The notes under the pieces were generated by a model, which worked only from the letters and a program-made list of their open reading frames with translations, had not been told where the DNA came from and did no database searches. From NCBI RefSeq assembly GCF_025963695.1, contig NZ_JAOQAH010000047.1, positions 81,396 to 145,395 of the forward strand: a stretch of DNA of 64,000 nt, in the 5' to 3' direction. A program made the position numbers and the translations under genes. Source of the stretch: Segetibacter sp. (GTDB taxonomy: Bacteria > Bacteroidota > Bacteroidia > Chitinophagales > Chitinophagaceae). Shown here one piece after another: positions 33,613-42,910 of this stretch. Within the stretch, counting starts at the first letter, position 1. Every line of letters begins with the position of its first letter.

Positions 33613-36111
33613 TTAAACGGCATCCACATCTGCGATGATCGTTACACTCCTATACCTTTTATTCGATTGAACAATGCTTACCTGCTGCAAGATGTCATGT
33701 TTGCATTGTCGCATAAAGCGGGCATCTTTCGGAAGTTTTAGTAAAAGTTCAAACAGGTATTGATTTCTCACCCTGTTAATGGCAGGCTCTGCGGGACCAC
33801 TTATATAGGCAGCATATTTATCGTTTAGAAATTGCCCTAAAATATTCGCAGCTTCCTCGGCTATATTTTTATCCTTATGCTTACAGATTAATTGAATAAC
33901 CCGTGAAAAAGGAGGATAAAAAAACATCTTCCTGTTTTCAATTTCAAATTGGTACATCTGTTCGTAACTGTGCTGCTGTACGAACTGCAACACAGGATGA
34001 TGTGTATTGCTGACTTGTATAATTACTTTTCCCTGCGCTTCGCGGCGGCCGGCGCGGCCGCTTACCTGCTCCATCAATTGAAATGCTCTTTCGTTTACGC
34101 GAAAGTCAGTGAAGTTTAATATGCCATCAGCGTCAACAATTCCTACCAGGTTTACATGTTCAAAGTCAAGTCCCTTTACAACCATTTGCGTGCCGGCAAG
34201 TATGTCTATTCTTTGCTGTTCAAATAGTTTAATCAATGCATCGTGATCGTTCTTTCCCCGTACACTGTCGTAATCCATCCTTGCAATTTTCGCTTCCGGA
34301 AAAGCTTCAACCAAAGCTTCTTCAATCTTTTCTGTACCAAAGTTTTTTTGAACAAAATTGTGATTGCCGCAAGCCGCACAGGTAAGTACCAAAGGATAAG
34401 CAGTACCGCAATAGTGACATTGCAGCTTATTTTTAGCTTTATGATAGGTAAGCGTAACATCGCAGTTTTCACACTGCGGTATCCAACCGCAAATTGAACA
34501 AATCTGGTAAGGAGAATATCCGCGACGGTTTTGAAAAAGGATAACCTGTTTTTTTTCTTGTAGCGATTGCTGGATTGCCTCTGTTAACTGTGGCGATAAA
34601 ATAACCTTACCCTTTTCTTTGGTAATAATTGTTTTTACATCAACAATTTGTATGGAAGGCATTTGAACATTTCCATACCGTTCGGTCAGGCTAACTAAAC
34701 CATATTTTCCAGTTACGGTATTGTAATAGCTTTCGATAGAAGGCGTGGCACTTCCAAGCAACACTTTTGCATTAAACAGGGAAGCGTAATAAATGGCAGC
34801 ATCACGACCGTGGTAGCGCGGCGCCGGTTCCTGTTGCTTAAATGATGGATCGTGTTCTTCATCAACGATGATCAATCCAAGCTCTTTAAAAGGCAGAAAT
34901 AACGATGACCTTGCTCCGAGTACTACTTTTGTTTCGCCTGTTTTTATTTTGTTCCAGATCTCAACCCTTTCGTTTGGGTTAAACTTGGAATGATAAATAG
35001 TGATATAGCCTCCAAAATACTTTTGAAGCCTTCGTATAATCTGGGCAGTTAAAGCAATCTCAGGAAGCATATACAAAACCTGCTTTCCTGCTTTAATGTA
35101 CTGCTCAATTAGTTTTATATAAATCTGCGTTTTGCCGCTTGAGGTAACCCCTTGAAGCAAGCAAACCGATTTTTCATTTAATACCTGTTGAACTGAATTT
35201 GCAGCTTCTACCTGCGCAGGAGATAACTCGAATTCAATCTTAATATCTTTTGGGAGCGTTGGAAGCCGGTCAACCGACCGTTTTTCAAGCTTTACAATAT
35301 TTTTATCTGCAAGCCCTTTTAATTGGGCTGCAGTTGCATTCGCCTTTTTTAAAAGATTGGTTTGTGTTACTTCGCCTTCTGTCTTAATCAGGTGTAAGTA
35401 GGAGAGCAGTAGTTCGAGTTGTTTGGGGGCCTTGTTCTTGCTCCATTCATTTAAAAGCTTTGCAAGGTTCTCTTCATTATGGTAATCGGCCTGAAGATGA
35501 ACGTACGTTTCCATCTTTTGTTTGTAGGTATCTTTCAGTGCTTCCCAAACCATGCAAACCTTTTTCTCTATCAAACTTTTTATAATCGGGTAAACATGCG
35601 ACGCATCTAGAATCTGTTGCACTTCGCTTAGCTTCAGTTCTTTTTTTAGCAGGAGAGCTTCGGCCACCAAATATTCTTCATCGTTCAAGTCTGAAAAGTC
35701 CTCGCCAGATTCTTCGTTGTAAGTAAGAATGCTTTCGCTGGATAACTTTAGATGAGAAGGTAGGGCAGCTTGCATCACCTCTCCTTCACTGCACATGTAA
35801 TAGTCAGCTATCCATTCCCATAACTTTAGCTGTTGGGCATAAATTAAAGGCTGCTCGTCTAAAACATTTAAGATATCTCGGGGCTCAAATGCTGTTGGTT
35901 TATCACTGTGTACCGTTTTTACAATTCCTGAATATTTTTTGTTTTTTAATTGAACTTCTACCCTCGAGCCTTTGGCAACATTGCCTTTTAAATGGTCGGG
36001 AATTGCCCATGTATAATTTTTAGGCAAAGCAAGTGGAATGATAACTTCAGCGTAAACTCTTTGGTTTATATCTGGGTTGAATAGGGAGGATGAGTTTAAG
36101 TTATCTGTCAT
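33613..36111 (-). CDS. priA: Primosomal protein N' (replication restart helicase)
   Basis: An 832-residue 3'-5' superfamily-2 helicase that reloads the replisome at collapsed forks. Visible: an N-terminal DNA-binding domain (QRVYAEVIIPLALPKNYTWAIPD), Walker A GVTSSGKT at 321-328, the DEEH box at 417-420, and motifs from LLGSATPS through the zinc module (CSICGW..CENCDVTLTYHK..LQCHYCGTAYPLVLTCAACGN, eight Cys), then QMVVKGLDFEHVNLVGIVDADGILNFTDFRVNERAFQLMEQVSGRAGR. ATG 36111 with a TATTTTTG box just upstream is the likely start. Confidence 0.97.
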   Translation of the reverse strand: MTDNLNSSSLFNPDINQRVYAEVIIPLALPKNYTWAIPDHLKGNVAKGSRVEVQLKNKKYSGIVKTVHSDKPTAFEPRDILNVLDEQPLIYAQQLKLWEWIADYYMCSEGEVMQAALPSHLKLSSESILTYNEESGEDFSDLNDEEYLVAEALLLKKELKLSEVQQILDASHVYPIIKSLIEKKVCMVWEALKDTYKQKMETYVHLQADYHNEENLAKLLNEWSKNKAPKQLELLLSYLHLIKTEGEVTQTNLLKKANATAAQLKGLADKNIVKLEKRSVDRLPTLPKDIKIEFELSPAQVEAANSVQQVLNEKSVCLLQGVTSSGKTQIYIKLIEQYIKAGKQVLYMLPEIALTAQIIRRLQKYFGGYITIYHSKFNPNERVEIWNKIKTGETKVVLGARSSLFLPFKELGLIIVDEEHDPSFKQQEPAPRYHGRDAAIYYASLFNAKVLLGSATPSIESYYNTVTGKYGLVSLTERYGNVQMPSIQIVDVKTIITKEKGKVILSPQLTEAIQQSLQEKKQVILFQNRRGYSPYQICSICGWIPQCENCDVTLTYHKAKNKLQCHYCGTAYPLVLTCAACGNHNFVQKNFGTEKIEEALVEAFPEAKIARMDYDSVRGKNDHDALIKLFEQQRIDILAGTQMVVKGLDFEHVNLVGIVDADGILNFTDFRVNERAFQLMEQVSGRAGRREAQGKVIIQVSNTHHPVLQFVQQHSYEQMYQFEIENRKMFFYPPFSRVIQLICKHKDKNIAEEAANILGQFLNDKYAAYISGPAEPAINRVRNQYLFELLLKLPKDARFMRQCKHDILQQVSIVQSNKRYRSVTIIADVDAV

Positions 36112-36121
36112 GCGCTAGAGG

Positions 36122-36129
36122 CAAAAATA
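36122..36129 (-). promoter_or_regulatory. Candidate -7 box of priA
   Basis: On the minus strand TATTTTTG, matching TAnnTTTG, ten bases before the priA start codon. No clear -33 box was found. Confidence 0.4.
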
Positions 36130-36241
36130 ATGCGATTGCTTGTAACCTTTGTGATGCGTTTACTGTCTTCGCAACAACTTGACCTGATTTAGACAATTGG
36201 ACTATTCAACCAAATGAAAAAAGGTTCAATAGACGTTAGGC

Positions 36242-36265
36242 GTAAAAGTGAGTGACACAACAATG
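36242..36265 (+). repeat. 24-bp interspersed element, type A variant
   Basis: Starts GTAAAAG instead of GTACAAG; core GTGAGTGACACAAC, ends AATG. Lies between the priA start and the plsC stop. Confidence 0.85.
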
Positions 36266-36310
36266 TTGCCATAAGAACAACTGCTGATAACAAACAATAT
36301 TCTCCTCCCC

Positions 36311-37072
36311 TTACACCTCTTTGGGGTATTTTTGATATTTCTTCAATCCAGCGTCCATAAGATCATAAGCCTTCTGCTTTAATGCAGGCAAATCATTCAA
36401 AGTAAGACCGGTAACAGGCAGTTCATCTAAAAAAACTACCCTGCACGGACCGGGAGTTAGGGTGAAAATACTGCTGTAATGCAGGCGGTCTACTGTATCC
36501 ACAAACAAGACAAGCTTTAGAGGCGTTTCAGTTTCAATAGCTATCCGAAATGCTCCGTCAAAAAAGGCTTTCAGCGGCTTTCCGGTATCATTTAAAGTGC
36601 CTTCAGGAAAAATAAAAATTGAAATATGCCGGCGGATAAATTCTTTCATTTCCAGCACACTCCGAGCCCTGTTATCCGCATCGTTTCTTTTAACCATTAC
36701 GGTTGCACTTTTATAAATGTAGCCAAAGATGGGAACCTTCGACATTTCGTATTTTGCCAGTATCCGTACAGGTTGGTCTAATGCCATTACCACCGGTGGA
36801 ATATCCATATATGAAATATGGTTGGCAATAAAAATGTATTGCTTTGAACGATCATGCGCTACCTCAAAAATATTCTTATGTCTTATGCCTACTATAAAGT
36901 ACCACAAGAATCCCCAGGCCTTCACCACCTTATAAATAAAATTGCCACCCTTAACCCTGCCAAAAAACGAAGCAATAATAACGAATGGAACGGCAACAAA
37001 CATGATGGCTATAAACATCAACAAAGCATATACACAATAAATCCATTGCAGCGGTTTCAGCAAAATTTTCAT
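36311..37072 (-). CDS. plsC: 1-acyl-sn-glycerol-3-phosphate acyltransferase
   Basis: A 253-residue inner-membrane acyltransferase making phosphatidic acid from lysophosphatidic acid. The catalytic block IANHISYMDIPPV holds NHxxxxD at 84-90, and the phosphate-binding block is FPEGTLNDTG. One or two N-terminal hydrophobic helices (YCVYALLMFIAIMFVAVPFVIIASFF) anchor it. It is the last gene of a minus-strand run SAM-hydrolase gene, monooxygenase gene, plsC; the gap to the preceding monooxygenase gene is 18 bp. Confidence 0.92.
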   Translation of the reverse strand: MKILLKPLQWIYCVYALLMFIAIMFVAVPFVIIASFFGRVKGGNFIYKVVKAWGFLWYFIVGIRHKNIFEVAHDRSKQYIFIANHISYMDIPPVVMALDQPVRILAKYEMSKVPIFGYIYKSATVMVKRNDADNRARSVLEMKEFIRRHISIFIFPEGTLNDTGKPLKAFFDGAFRIAIETETPLKLVLFVDTVDRLHYSSIFTLTPGPCRVVFLDELPVTGLTLNDLPALKQKAYDLMDAGLKKYQKYPKEV

Positions 37073-37090
37073 GGGTGTTTAATATAACAA

Positions 37091-37387
37091 CTAAGGTAAA
37101 ATCGCCAACTGATTTACGGACCATGCCTCAGCCTTTGCTGAAAACATTGGCCTGGTTAGTTGCCACGTGTCTCTAAAGAAAGATGAATTGCGATAATGAG
37201 TCAGGGCAGCTTCGTCCTGCCAGTTGCTGTAGGTAAAAAAGATGTTCTGGTCATGGTTATCCTGCCATAGTTCAAGATGGGTACAACCTTCAAAGTTTCT
37301 TATCTTTTCTTTTCGTTCTTCAAAAAATACTTTGAATGCTTCCACAGCATCTGCCCTAAAAGTCATCTTAACCATTCTAACCAGCAT
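37091..37387 (-). CDS. Antibiotic-biosynthesis-monooxygenase (ABM) domain protein
   Basis: 98 residues forming one ferredoxin-like ABM domain: VRMVKMTFRADAVEAFKVFFEERKEKIRNFEGCTHLELWQDNHDQNIFFTYSNWQDEAALTHYRNSSFF. Such dimeric domains include quinone monooxygenases and many proteins of unknown role. No cofactor motif is visible. Its ATG overlaps the stop of the upstream SAM hydrolase-type gene (TAATG), so the two are translationally coupled. Function beyond the fold is not inferable. Confidence 0.85.
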   Translation of the reverse strand: MLVRMVKMTFRADAVEAFKVFFEERKEKIRNFEGCTHLELWQDNHDQNIFFTYSNWQDEAALTHYRNSSFFRDTWQLTRPMFSAKAEAWSVNQLAILP

Positions 37388-38214
37388 TATTCAAAAAAGA
37401 TTTTTACAGTTTGATAAAACCATTTGTTCTGAAGTGAAATGCTTTGTTTTTGCATGGCTTCAGAAAATCCCTGCAAACCAAACAAACCTGCCGCATTGCC
37501 TTTATTGATGGCTATTTCTAAATAATTGGAAGAATTAAAAAACGCTACTTTTTCGCCCTGTGGTACACAGGCATAGGTTTCACTGATCGTATCAATAACC
37601 TCATCTCTTTTAAAGACAATTTTAAAGTTGCGGCCATTTCTCTCCCTGTCGAAATCGGCCTTTGTAATGTTTACGATTACATTTTCGAAATTATCGATAT
37701 ATAAGATTTGTCCTTCCATGGTGGTAGGACTATTTACATATCTGAGGCGCAGTTTTTCAACTATTGTAATGTTAGACTCTCCTATATAGTCAAGGTCCTT
37801 TCCGGCCAATATCTGCCACACCGCATTAGCAATTACCTGTGTACATGTTAGGGTAGTAGGGCGTTCTCCTTCAGGAATAGGCAATGCCACCACTCTTTCA
37901 GGTGGTCCGTCTATAATCATGGTTAACAGCCCATTGTCAGCACAGGCAATGTATTGATTATTGTGGTAAGCCAAAAGCATTTGCTTAGGCTTTTGATCGA
38001 ACATATTAACGAGCACAATATGAAAAGTTCCCGAAGGAAAATGGCTAAAAGCACTGCAGCAGAAGTACGCAGCCTGGGGATAATTGAACGAAGAAAGCTG
38101 ATGCGAAACATCAACAATAGTAAGGTTTTCACTCACACTGTATAACTGACCCTTCACGGCAGCTACCAGGTAATCCTGCTGGCCAATATCTGTAGTTAGG
38201 GTTATTATAGACAT
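37387..38214 (-). CDS. SAM hydroxide adenosyltransferase (DUF62 family)
   Basis: 275 residues of the SAM-dependent chlorinase/fluorinase fold. The N-terminus IITLTTDIGQQDYLVAAVKGQLYSV carries the TTDxG..D motif that binds SAM, and YFCCSAFSHFPSGTFHIVLVN plus the later YIDNFENVIVNITKADF match the two-domain family. Known members hydrolyse SAM to adenosine and methionine with a water-derived hydroxide. True halogenases are rare and are not implied. It leads a coupled minus-strand run with the ABM gene and plsC. Confidence 0.9.
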   Translation of the reverse strand: MSIITLTTDIGQQDYLVAAVKGQLYSVSENLTIVDVSHQLSSFNYPQAAYFCCSAFSHFPSGTFHIVLVNMFDQKPKQMLLAYHNNQYIACADNGLLTMIIDGPPERVVALPIPEGERPTTLTCTQVIANAVWQILAGKDLDYIGESNITIVEKLRLRYVNSPTTMEGQILYIDNFENVIVNITKADFDRERNGRNFKIVFKRDEVIDTISETYACVPQGEKVAFFNSSNYLEIAINKGNAAGLFGLQGFSEAMQKQSISLQNKWFYQTVKIFFE

Positions 38215-38283
38215 ACTTATGTTCCTGTATCTGGTATAACTTCTTTAGTTGTTTTTGTTTATCAGCTTTTGTTTTTCAAGCAT

Positions 38284-38307
38284 CATCGTTGTGTCACTCA
38301 CTTGTAC
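38284..38307 (-). repeat. 24-bp interspersed element, type A
   Basis: Reverse-strand copy with the exact GTACAAG start and GTGAGTGACACAAC core. Lies between the SAM hydrolase-type gene and the SDR gene. Confidence 0.85.
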
Positions 38308-38370
38308 TTTTTGTTTTAAGATCAGCGTTGTTAAATGTTGAACATCATCAACCGAAACCGGAGAAGCCAA

Positions 38371-38409
38371 GTTTAGTACTCAAACTAAACGTTCAACATA
38401 ATAGTTGAA
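38371..38409. other. Two adjacent hairpins downstream of the SDR gene
   Basis: GTTTAGT-ACTCAA-ACTAAAC (38371-38390) is followed one base later by TTCAAC-ATAATA-GTTGAA (38392-38409), each a perfect stem with a six-base loop. Nearby units (ttaaatg, ttgaaca, gttcaac) fit the 7-bp periodicity. They could end or protect the SDR transcript but lack a T-run. Confidence 0.45.
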
Positions 38410-38441
38410 AGGGCGCTGCTCTCTGTCAACTATCCGCCTTC

Positions 38442-39248
38442 CTACTTCACCAGTTTGCCATTTTTAAAGTAAAATTTTCTAACCATCTTATCAGCAACCC
38501 CAGGTAAAAATTTATTTAAAAGAAGACTCGTTTTCCCCAGCAGCGTAAGCACAAGTGTTCTTTTTCTTTTTTCTATAGATTTCAAAATATACTTCGCACA
38601 TTCTTCTGCACTCATCAGTTTGTCTTCATTCATGGGGTTTTCTTTTTGCGGCCTGGCATCTTTATCCAAAGCTACATTCCGAATATTGCTTGCTGTAAAA
38701 CCTGGAGCAACCCACATCACATTTACGCCATCGTCTAAAAGTTCTGTTCTCAGTGCTTCCAAAAACCCATTTACGGCAAACTTGCTTGCACTGTAACCCG
38801 TTCTGCCGGGCAATCCTCTAAACCCTGCCGGCGAAGAAACCCCAACAACAGTTCCTTTATTTTTAATTATTTCGCTTAAAGCAAATTTGGTACAGTAAAC
38901 AGTACCCCAGAAGTTAACGTCCATCAAAGTTCTTAAGGTATCCAGCTCCAGATCTTTAAACAACGCCCGCATCGAAAGGCCCGCATTATTTATAAGAATG
39001 TCTATGGTGCCGAATGTCTCCACAACAGAATTAATGAAATTCTTACAATCTGATTCTTTACTAACATCGGCAGTTCCGATATGCAAAGGTCTTCCTGCAT
39101 TAGCAGTTTGAAGCTGATATAATTTTTCATAGTTCCGCCCGCATGTAGCAACCCGTGCTCCACTTTCTAATAGAAGCTCTACAAGCGCCTTTCCAATGCC
39201 TTCGCTTCCACCTGTTACGACTACTACTTTCTTAGCAAAATATGACAT
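38442..39248 (-). CDS. Short-chain dehydrogenase/reductase
   Basis: A classical SDR of 268 residues with the NAD(P)-binding TGGSEGIG at 12-19, the structural NNAGLS motif near 87, Ser in GVSSPAG and the catalytic YSASK. The C-terminal part (KYILKSIEKRKRTLVLTLLGKTSLLLNKFLPGVADKMVRKFYFKNGK) resembles the DHRS7/YohF-like membrane-associated subset. Substrate unknown, possibly a lipid intermediate. A TACTTTTG box lies 18 bp upstream of ATG 39248. Confidence 0.92.
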   Translation of the reverse strand: MSYFAKKVVVVTGGSEGIGKALVELLLESGARVATCGRNYEKLYQLQTANAGRPLHIGTADVSKESDCKNFINSVVETFGTIDILINNAGLSMRALFKDLELDTLRTLMDVNFWGTVYCTKFALSEIIKNKGTVVGVSSPAGFRGLPGRTGYSASKFAVNGFLEALRTELLDDGVNVMWVAPGFTASNIRNVALDKDARPQKENPMNEDKLMSAEECAKYILKSIEKRKRTLVLTLLGKTSLLLNKFLPGVADKMVRKFYFKNGKLVK

Positions 39249-39266
39249 TGACTATTGTTGAATTCG

Positions 39267-39274
39267 CAAAAGTA
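39267..39274 (-). promoter_or_regulatory. Candidate -7 box of the SDR gene
   Basis: TACTTTTG on the minus strand, an exact TAnnTTTG match, 18 bases upstream of the start codon. No good -33 box is seen. Confidence 0.4.
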
Positions 39275-39420
39275 ACAGAGTTAGGGGACATATAAGAGGA
39301 ATAGGAATATCTATAAAAGTGTAAAAATGTTTTTCAAAAATTTGGCTGGTAATCTTCGTACTCCTATTTTTGCACTCCCAAAACGAAAAAGGGTAAACGC
39401 TCTTAAGTAGTTAAACGGAA

Positions 39421-39493
39421 GAATTGGTAGCTCAGTTGGTAGAGCAATACACTTTTAATGTATGGGCCCTGGGTTCGAGTCCCAGCCAGTTCA
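39421..39493 (+). tRNA. tRNA-Lys (anticodon TTT)
   Basis: A 73-nt cloverleaf. Acceptor stem GAATTGG pairs with CCAGTTC (one G-T), D-loop GCTCAGTTGGTAGAGC, anticodon stem ATACA/TGTAT with loop CTTTTAA (anticodon TTT), variable loop, and T-arm CTGGGTTCGAGTCCCAG. Discriminator A; CCA is not encoded. A strong terminator follows. Confidence 0.97.
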
Positions 39494-39516
39494 CTTCTAA
39501 GCAGTGAAATGTCACT

Positions 39517-39553
39517 AAAGCCTCACAAACAATATGTTTTGTGAGGCTTTTTG
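39517..39553 (+). terminator. Rho-independent terminator of tRNA-Lys
   Basis: GCCTCACAAA pairs with TTTTGTGAGGC (10-bp stem), with A residues on the left and TTTTTG on the right. Confidence 0.9.
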
Positions 39554-40113
39554 TTTGTTGCCACATCAGAACGGTCCTGTGAAGTAAGTTAACGCCCGGG
39601 TGGGCGCGTCTTAGGAGCAACCCATAACCAGGAAAAATTTGCAACCGACATAGCTCGATTTTGAACAAGTTTCTTACTTTGCTGCGGCTGGTGCAACTTT
39701 TAGTTGTAGTATGTTTAAGCGGAAACGGGTCTTTTCTATCACTTATTTTATTAATTGTAATCCAAAAGCTTGTAATCCTGGTTCGTTATCACTTCTGTCC
39801 AGATTGAATGCTGAAGACTAAATCAATTGAAGGGAATGCAGGTTATACTGATCCGAATAAAAGAGGTCGTTTCATTAGTTTTGAGACAGCCTCTTTGTAT
39901 TTTATATAATATTCGGTTAACTCCACGTTGCCATAGCCAGCCACCACACAGATATTTCACTTAAAAAAAGGAGAAACAAATTATTATTCTCCAACAGGGG
40001 AGGGACGTGACGCGCTGTCCTGAAAATTGTATTGAGTCCTGTAAAAAAACCCTTACATTGATGACCCCCTTTTAACGATTTCAATACACGGAATTCATTT
40101 TAAAAAAATAAGC
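39554..40113. other. Intergenic region with a terminator-like hairpin
   Basis: 560 bp without a convincing gene. At 39860-39896, AAAGAGG..GTTTC pairs with GAGAC..CCTCTTT across a nine-base loop, followed by TGTATTTT. This resembles the hairpin end of a lost transcription unit or insertion-sequence remnant, but no transposase fragment was recognised. Confidence 0.5.
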
Positions 40114-41166
40114 ATGCTACTTGCCAATCCGAAAAAAACACGTTTAGCCGTAACTCAAAGTTTCCTATTACTCCTTCTGGCAGTACTGTTATGCACGCTG
40201 CCATCGTGTAAGCCAAAATCGGCAGATGCAGGAAAACAAACAAAGGATGCCGCAATAGCCAGCAAAAAAGACCTGTCGCAAATTAAAGTAGGTTATTGCA
40301 CACCATCCCTGAACGCTCCTTTTTACGTCGCTTTATCAAAGTCTATCCAAAACACAACAGAAGGATATGGTATGAAGTTTATTTCTGTAGACGGACAAGG
40401 TGATATTGCAAAACAAATAACTGCTGTTGAAGACCTGGTTGCAAAAGGAATAGATATACTGGTCTTAAATCCTTTGGACTCTAAAGCGCTGGTACCAACT
40501 GTAAACCAGGTGGTAAAAAGCGGTATACCTGTTTTTATTGTTGATAGTTATATTGAGCCTTCGGCGCAGTATATTACTTCTATACTTGCAAACAACCAGG
40601 GCAACGGAGAGATGGTAGGCGAGTGGATTGCCGATAAGTTGGGTAAAACAAAAATTAAAGCTGCCATTATTAGCGGAGCGCAGGGAAGCCCTGTCGGGAG
40701 AGAAAAGCGGCTCGGCTTTATCAGGGGTATTGCAGAAAACCAGTTAAGAACGCAGGGACATGCTGACCTGACCATAGTATCACAAGGATGGGGTGGATGG
40801 AGTAATAGCGGCGGACTGAAGGCTATGGAAGATATACTGGCATCTCATCCTGAAATAAATGTATTAATGGCAGAAAATGATGCCATGGCATTGGGTGCTT
40901 TAAAAGCCTTGAATGAGGCCGGAAAAGCAAACAACGTTCTTGTGGTAGGATTTGACGGCCAGAAAGAAGCCTTAGAACTAATAAAGCAAGGTAAGTATGA
41001 AGCTACTGCTCTTAATAGTCCGATGGGGTTAGGGAAGTTAGCTGTAGAGTCTGTTGTGAAATATCTAAATGGTGACAAAAACCTCGATAAGGTCATTCTT
41101 ACCCCGCCGGTATTGATCTCTGTGGGGGAAGTCAATAAGTTTTACGATGCAAAGGCGATTTTCTAG
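40114..41166 (+). CDS. Sugar ABC transporter substrate-binding lipoprotein (RbsB/AraF type)
   Basis: 350 residues. A lipoprotein signal ends at Cys32 (LCTLPSC). The mature part is a periplasmic-binding-protein family 2 fold: IKVGYCTPSLNAPFYVALSKSIQ, GDIAKQITAVEDLVAKGIDILVLNPLDSKAL, GIPVFIVDS and VLMAENDAMALGALKALNEAG. It would bind a pentose or similar sugar and deliver it to the ATPase/permease encoded downstream. Position in a run with a GH43 enzyme suggests arabinose or xylose; inferred only. Confidence 0.9.
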   Translation: MLLANPKKTRLAVTQSFLLLLLAVLLCTLPSCKPKSADAGKQTKDAAIASKKDLSQIKVGYCTPSLNAPFYVALSKSIQNTTEGYGMKFISVDGQGDIAKQITAVEDLVAKGIDILVLNPLDSKALVPTVNQVVKSGIPVFIVDSYIEPSAQYITSILANNQGNGEMVGEWIADKLGKTKIKAAIISGAQGSPVGREKRLGFIRGIAENQLRTQGHADLTIVSQGWGGWSNSGGLKAMEDILASHPEINVLMAENDAMALGALKALNEAGKANNVLVVGFDGQKEALELIKQGKYEATALNSPMGLGKLAVESVVKYLNGDKNLDKVILTPPVLISVGEVNKFYDAKAIF

Positions 41167-41236
41167 TTCTATACAGTAGACGCAGGATAAGTGTTGCATG
41201 AGTGGCACAAGTAGTGCTTGCTGATTATTATATTCA

Positions 41237-41260
41237 GTACAAGAGTGCGACGCAAGGATG
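41237..41260 (+). repeat. 24-bp interspersed element, type B
   Basis: GTACAAG start, GAGTGCGACGCAA core, ends GGATG. It lies inside the sugar-transporter operon, between the binding protein and ATPase genes. Confidence 0.85.
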
Positions 41261-41352
41261 TTAAATAGAATTTCAATAGCCCGGATCCCAAAAAATCATT
41301 ACACGTTTGTAGGCGACGCGAATTATATAACCTGCTACATCAATTTTAATTT

Positions 41353-42855
41353 ATGCCTGGGAAAAACATTGAGAACAGGGTTGAATTAAGAAATATCTCA
41401 AAAGCTTTTGGGGGTGTTGCTGCATTGAAAGATGTTACATTAAAAGCAGCACCCGGCGAAATACATGCACTGATGGGAGAAAATGGGGCAGGTAAATCTA
41501 CCCTGATGAAAATACTGTCTGGTGCACTGCAAAAAGATGGAGGTGAAATATTTATTGATGATGAAAAAGTAAACATTAAAAACACGTACGACAGCAAGGA
41601 ATTGGGAATCGGGATTATTTACCAGGAGTTTTCGCTGGTGCCCGACTTGACAGTTGCAGAGAACGTGTTTTTTAACCAGTTGAGTAAAGGAAGTCGCTGG
41701 ATGAAGTGGGATAAATTAAAAAGGGAGGCGGCCACTATCATTAACAATATTGGCTTCGATATAAATACGGGAGTCAGGGTAAGCAGTCTCAGTATTGCGC
41801 AGCAGCAGATTGTTGAAATAGCGAAAGCCTTATCTGAAAAAGTGAAAGTATTGATTCTTGATGAACCATCTGCTGTTCTCGGGCCTACCGAGGTGCAAAA
41901 GCTTTTTGAAACCTTACATACACTAAAAAGTGAAGGGGTTACGATCATTTATATATCGCATCATTTAAGTGAAATTTTTAAAATTGCCGACAGGGTAACT
42001 GTTTTAAAAGATGGAATTTCTACACAGCGTTTATTGGTTGCCGAAACCGACAAAGAAACCATTATCAAATTGATGTTAGGTAGGTCTTTAAATGCAATGT
42101 TCCCCCCGAGAAATGCGGTAGTTGGAGGAGAGGTGATAAGGGTCGAAGATATTTATGTTTCTGGTAAGGTGAAAGGTGTATCACTCCGTGTGCGATCAGG
42201 TGAAGTTATTGGTATTGCAGGCCTTGTGGGAAGCGGTCGTACCGAAACAGTGAGGGGCATATTCGCTGCAGATAAACTGTCTGGAGGAAAGGTGTTTGTA
42301 TCAGGTAAGAAGGTAAATTTTCGTTCACCTGCAGATGCGGTGAAGCAAGGCATTGGCATGGTGCCCGAAGATAGAAAGCGGCAGGGCGTTCTTCTTCCAT
42401 TGTCGATTAAACACAACGTTACGTTGGCAAACTTCAGAGGTATTACGGGCAAGTTGGGTTTTGTGAGGTTTGGAGAAGAAAATAAAAAATCAAGGGAATT
42501 AATAAAGAAACTGGCCATTAAAGCTGTAAATGAAAATGCGCCTGTAGGCTCGCTAAGCGGCGGTAATCAGCAAAAAGTGGTGTTGGCAAAATGGTTTAAC
42601 CGAGACTGTAAAGTGATTATCATAGACGAACCTACCCGGGGAGTTGATGTCGGCGCTAAAATAGAAATCTATAACCTGATAAACGAGCTTGCCGCTAAAG
42701 GTGCAGCAGTGATTGTTATTTCTTCAGAGACAGCTGAATTGATGGGTATCTGTGACTGGATACTTGTTATGAGAGAAGGTAAGGTACAAGGGACGCTGGA
42801 AAAAGATGAATTTAATGAAGAGAACATTCTGCGCTACGCCATCGGTGCAAGCTAA
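41353..42855 (+). CDS. Sugar ABC transporter ATPase (RbsA/XylG type)
   Basis: 500 residues with two fused ATPase domains, as in monosaccharide importers. Domain 1: Walker A GENGAGKST, signature region SSLSIAQQQIVEIAKAL and Walker B VLILDEPSAVLGPTE. Domain 2: a degenerate Walker A GLVGSGRTE as usual for this family, signature LSGGNQQKVVLAKWF and Walker B VIIIDEPTRGVDVG. It partners with the permease at 42911 and the binding protein at 40114. The 186-bp gap before it contains an interspersed element. Confidence 0.95.
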   Translation: MPGKNIENRVELRNISKAFGGVAALKDVTLKAAPGEIHALMGENGAGKSTLMKILSGALQKDGGEIFIDDEKVNIKNTYDSKELGIGIIYQEFSLVPDLTVAENVFFNQLSKGSRWMKWDKLKREAATIINNIGFDINTGVRVSSLSIAQQQIVEIAKALSEKVKVLILDEPSAVLGPTEVQKLFETLHTLKSEGVTIIYISHHLSEIFKIADRVTVLKDGISTQRLLVAETDKETIIKLMLGRSLNAMFPPRNAVVGGEVIRVEDIYVSGKVKGVSLRVRSGEVIGIAGLVGSGRTETVRGIFAADKLSGGKVFVSGKKVNFRSPADAVKQGIGMVPEDRKRQGVLLPLSIKHNVTLANFRGITGKLGFVRFGEENKKSRELIKKLAIKAVNENAPVGSLSGGNQQKVVLAKWFNRDCKVIIIDEPTRGVDVGAKIEIYNLINELAAKGAAVIVISSETAELMGICDWILVMREGKVQGTLEKDEFNEENILRYAIGAS

Positions 42856-42910
42856 CATCAGTGTCACATTTGCAACTGCAATAATTTCAAACACTTTCTG
42901 AATTATAGAC

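Noticed and set aside
39432..39668. 78-codon minus-strand frame
   Set aside because: It runs across the tRNA-Lys gene and its terminator.
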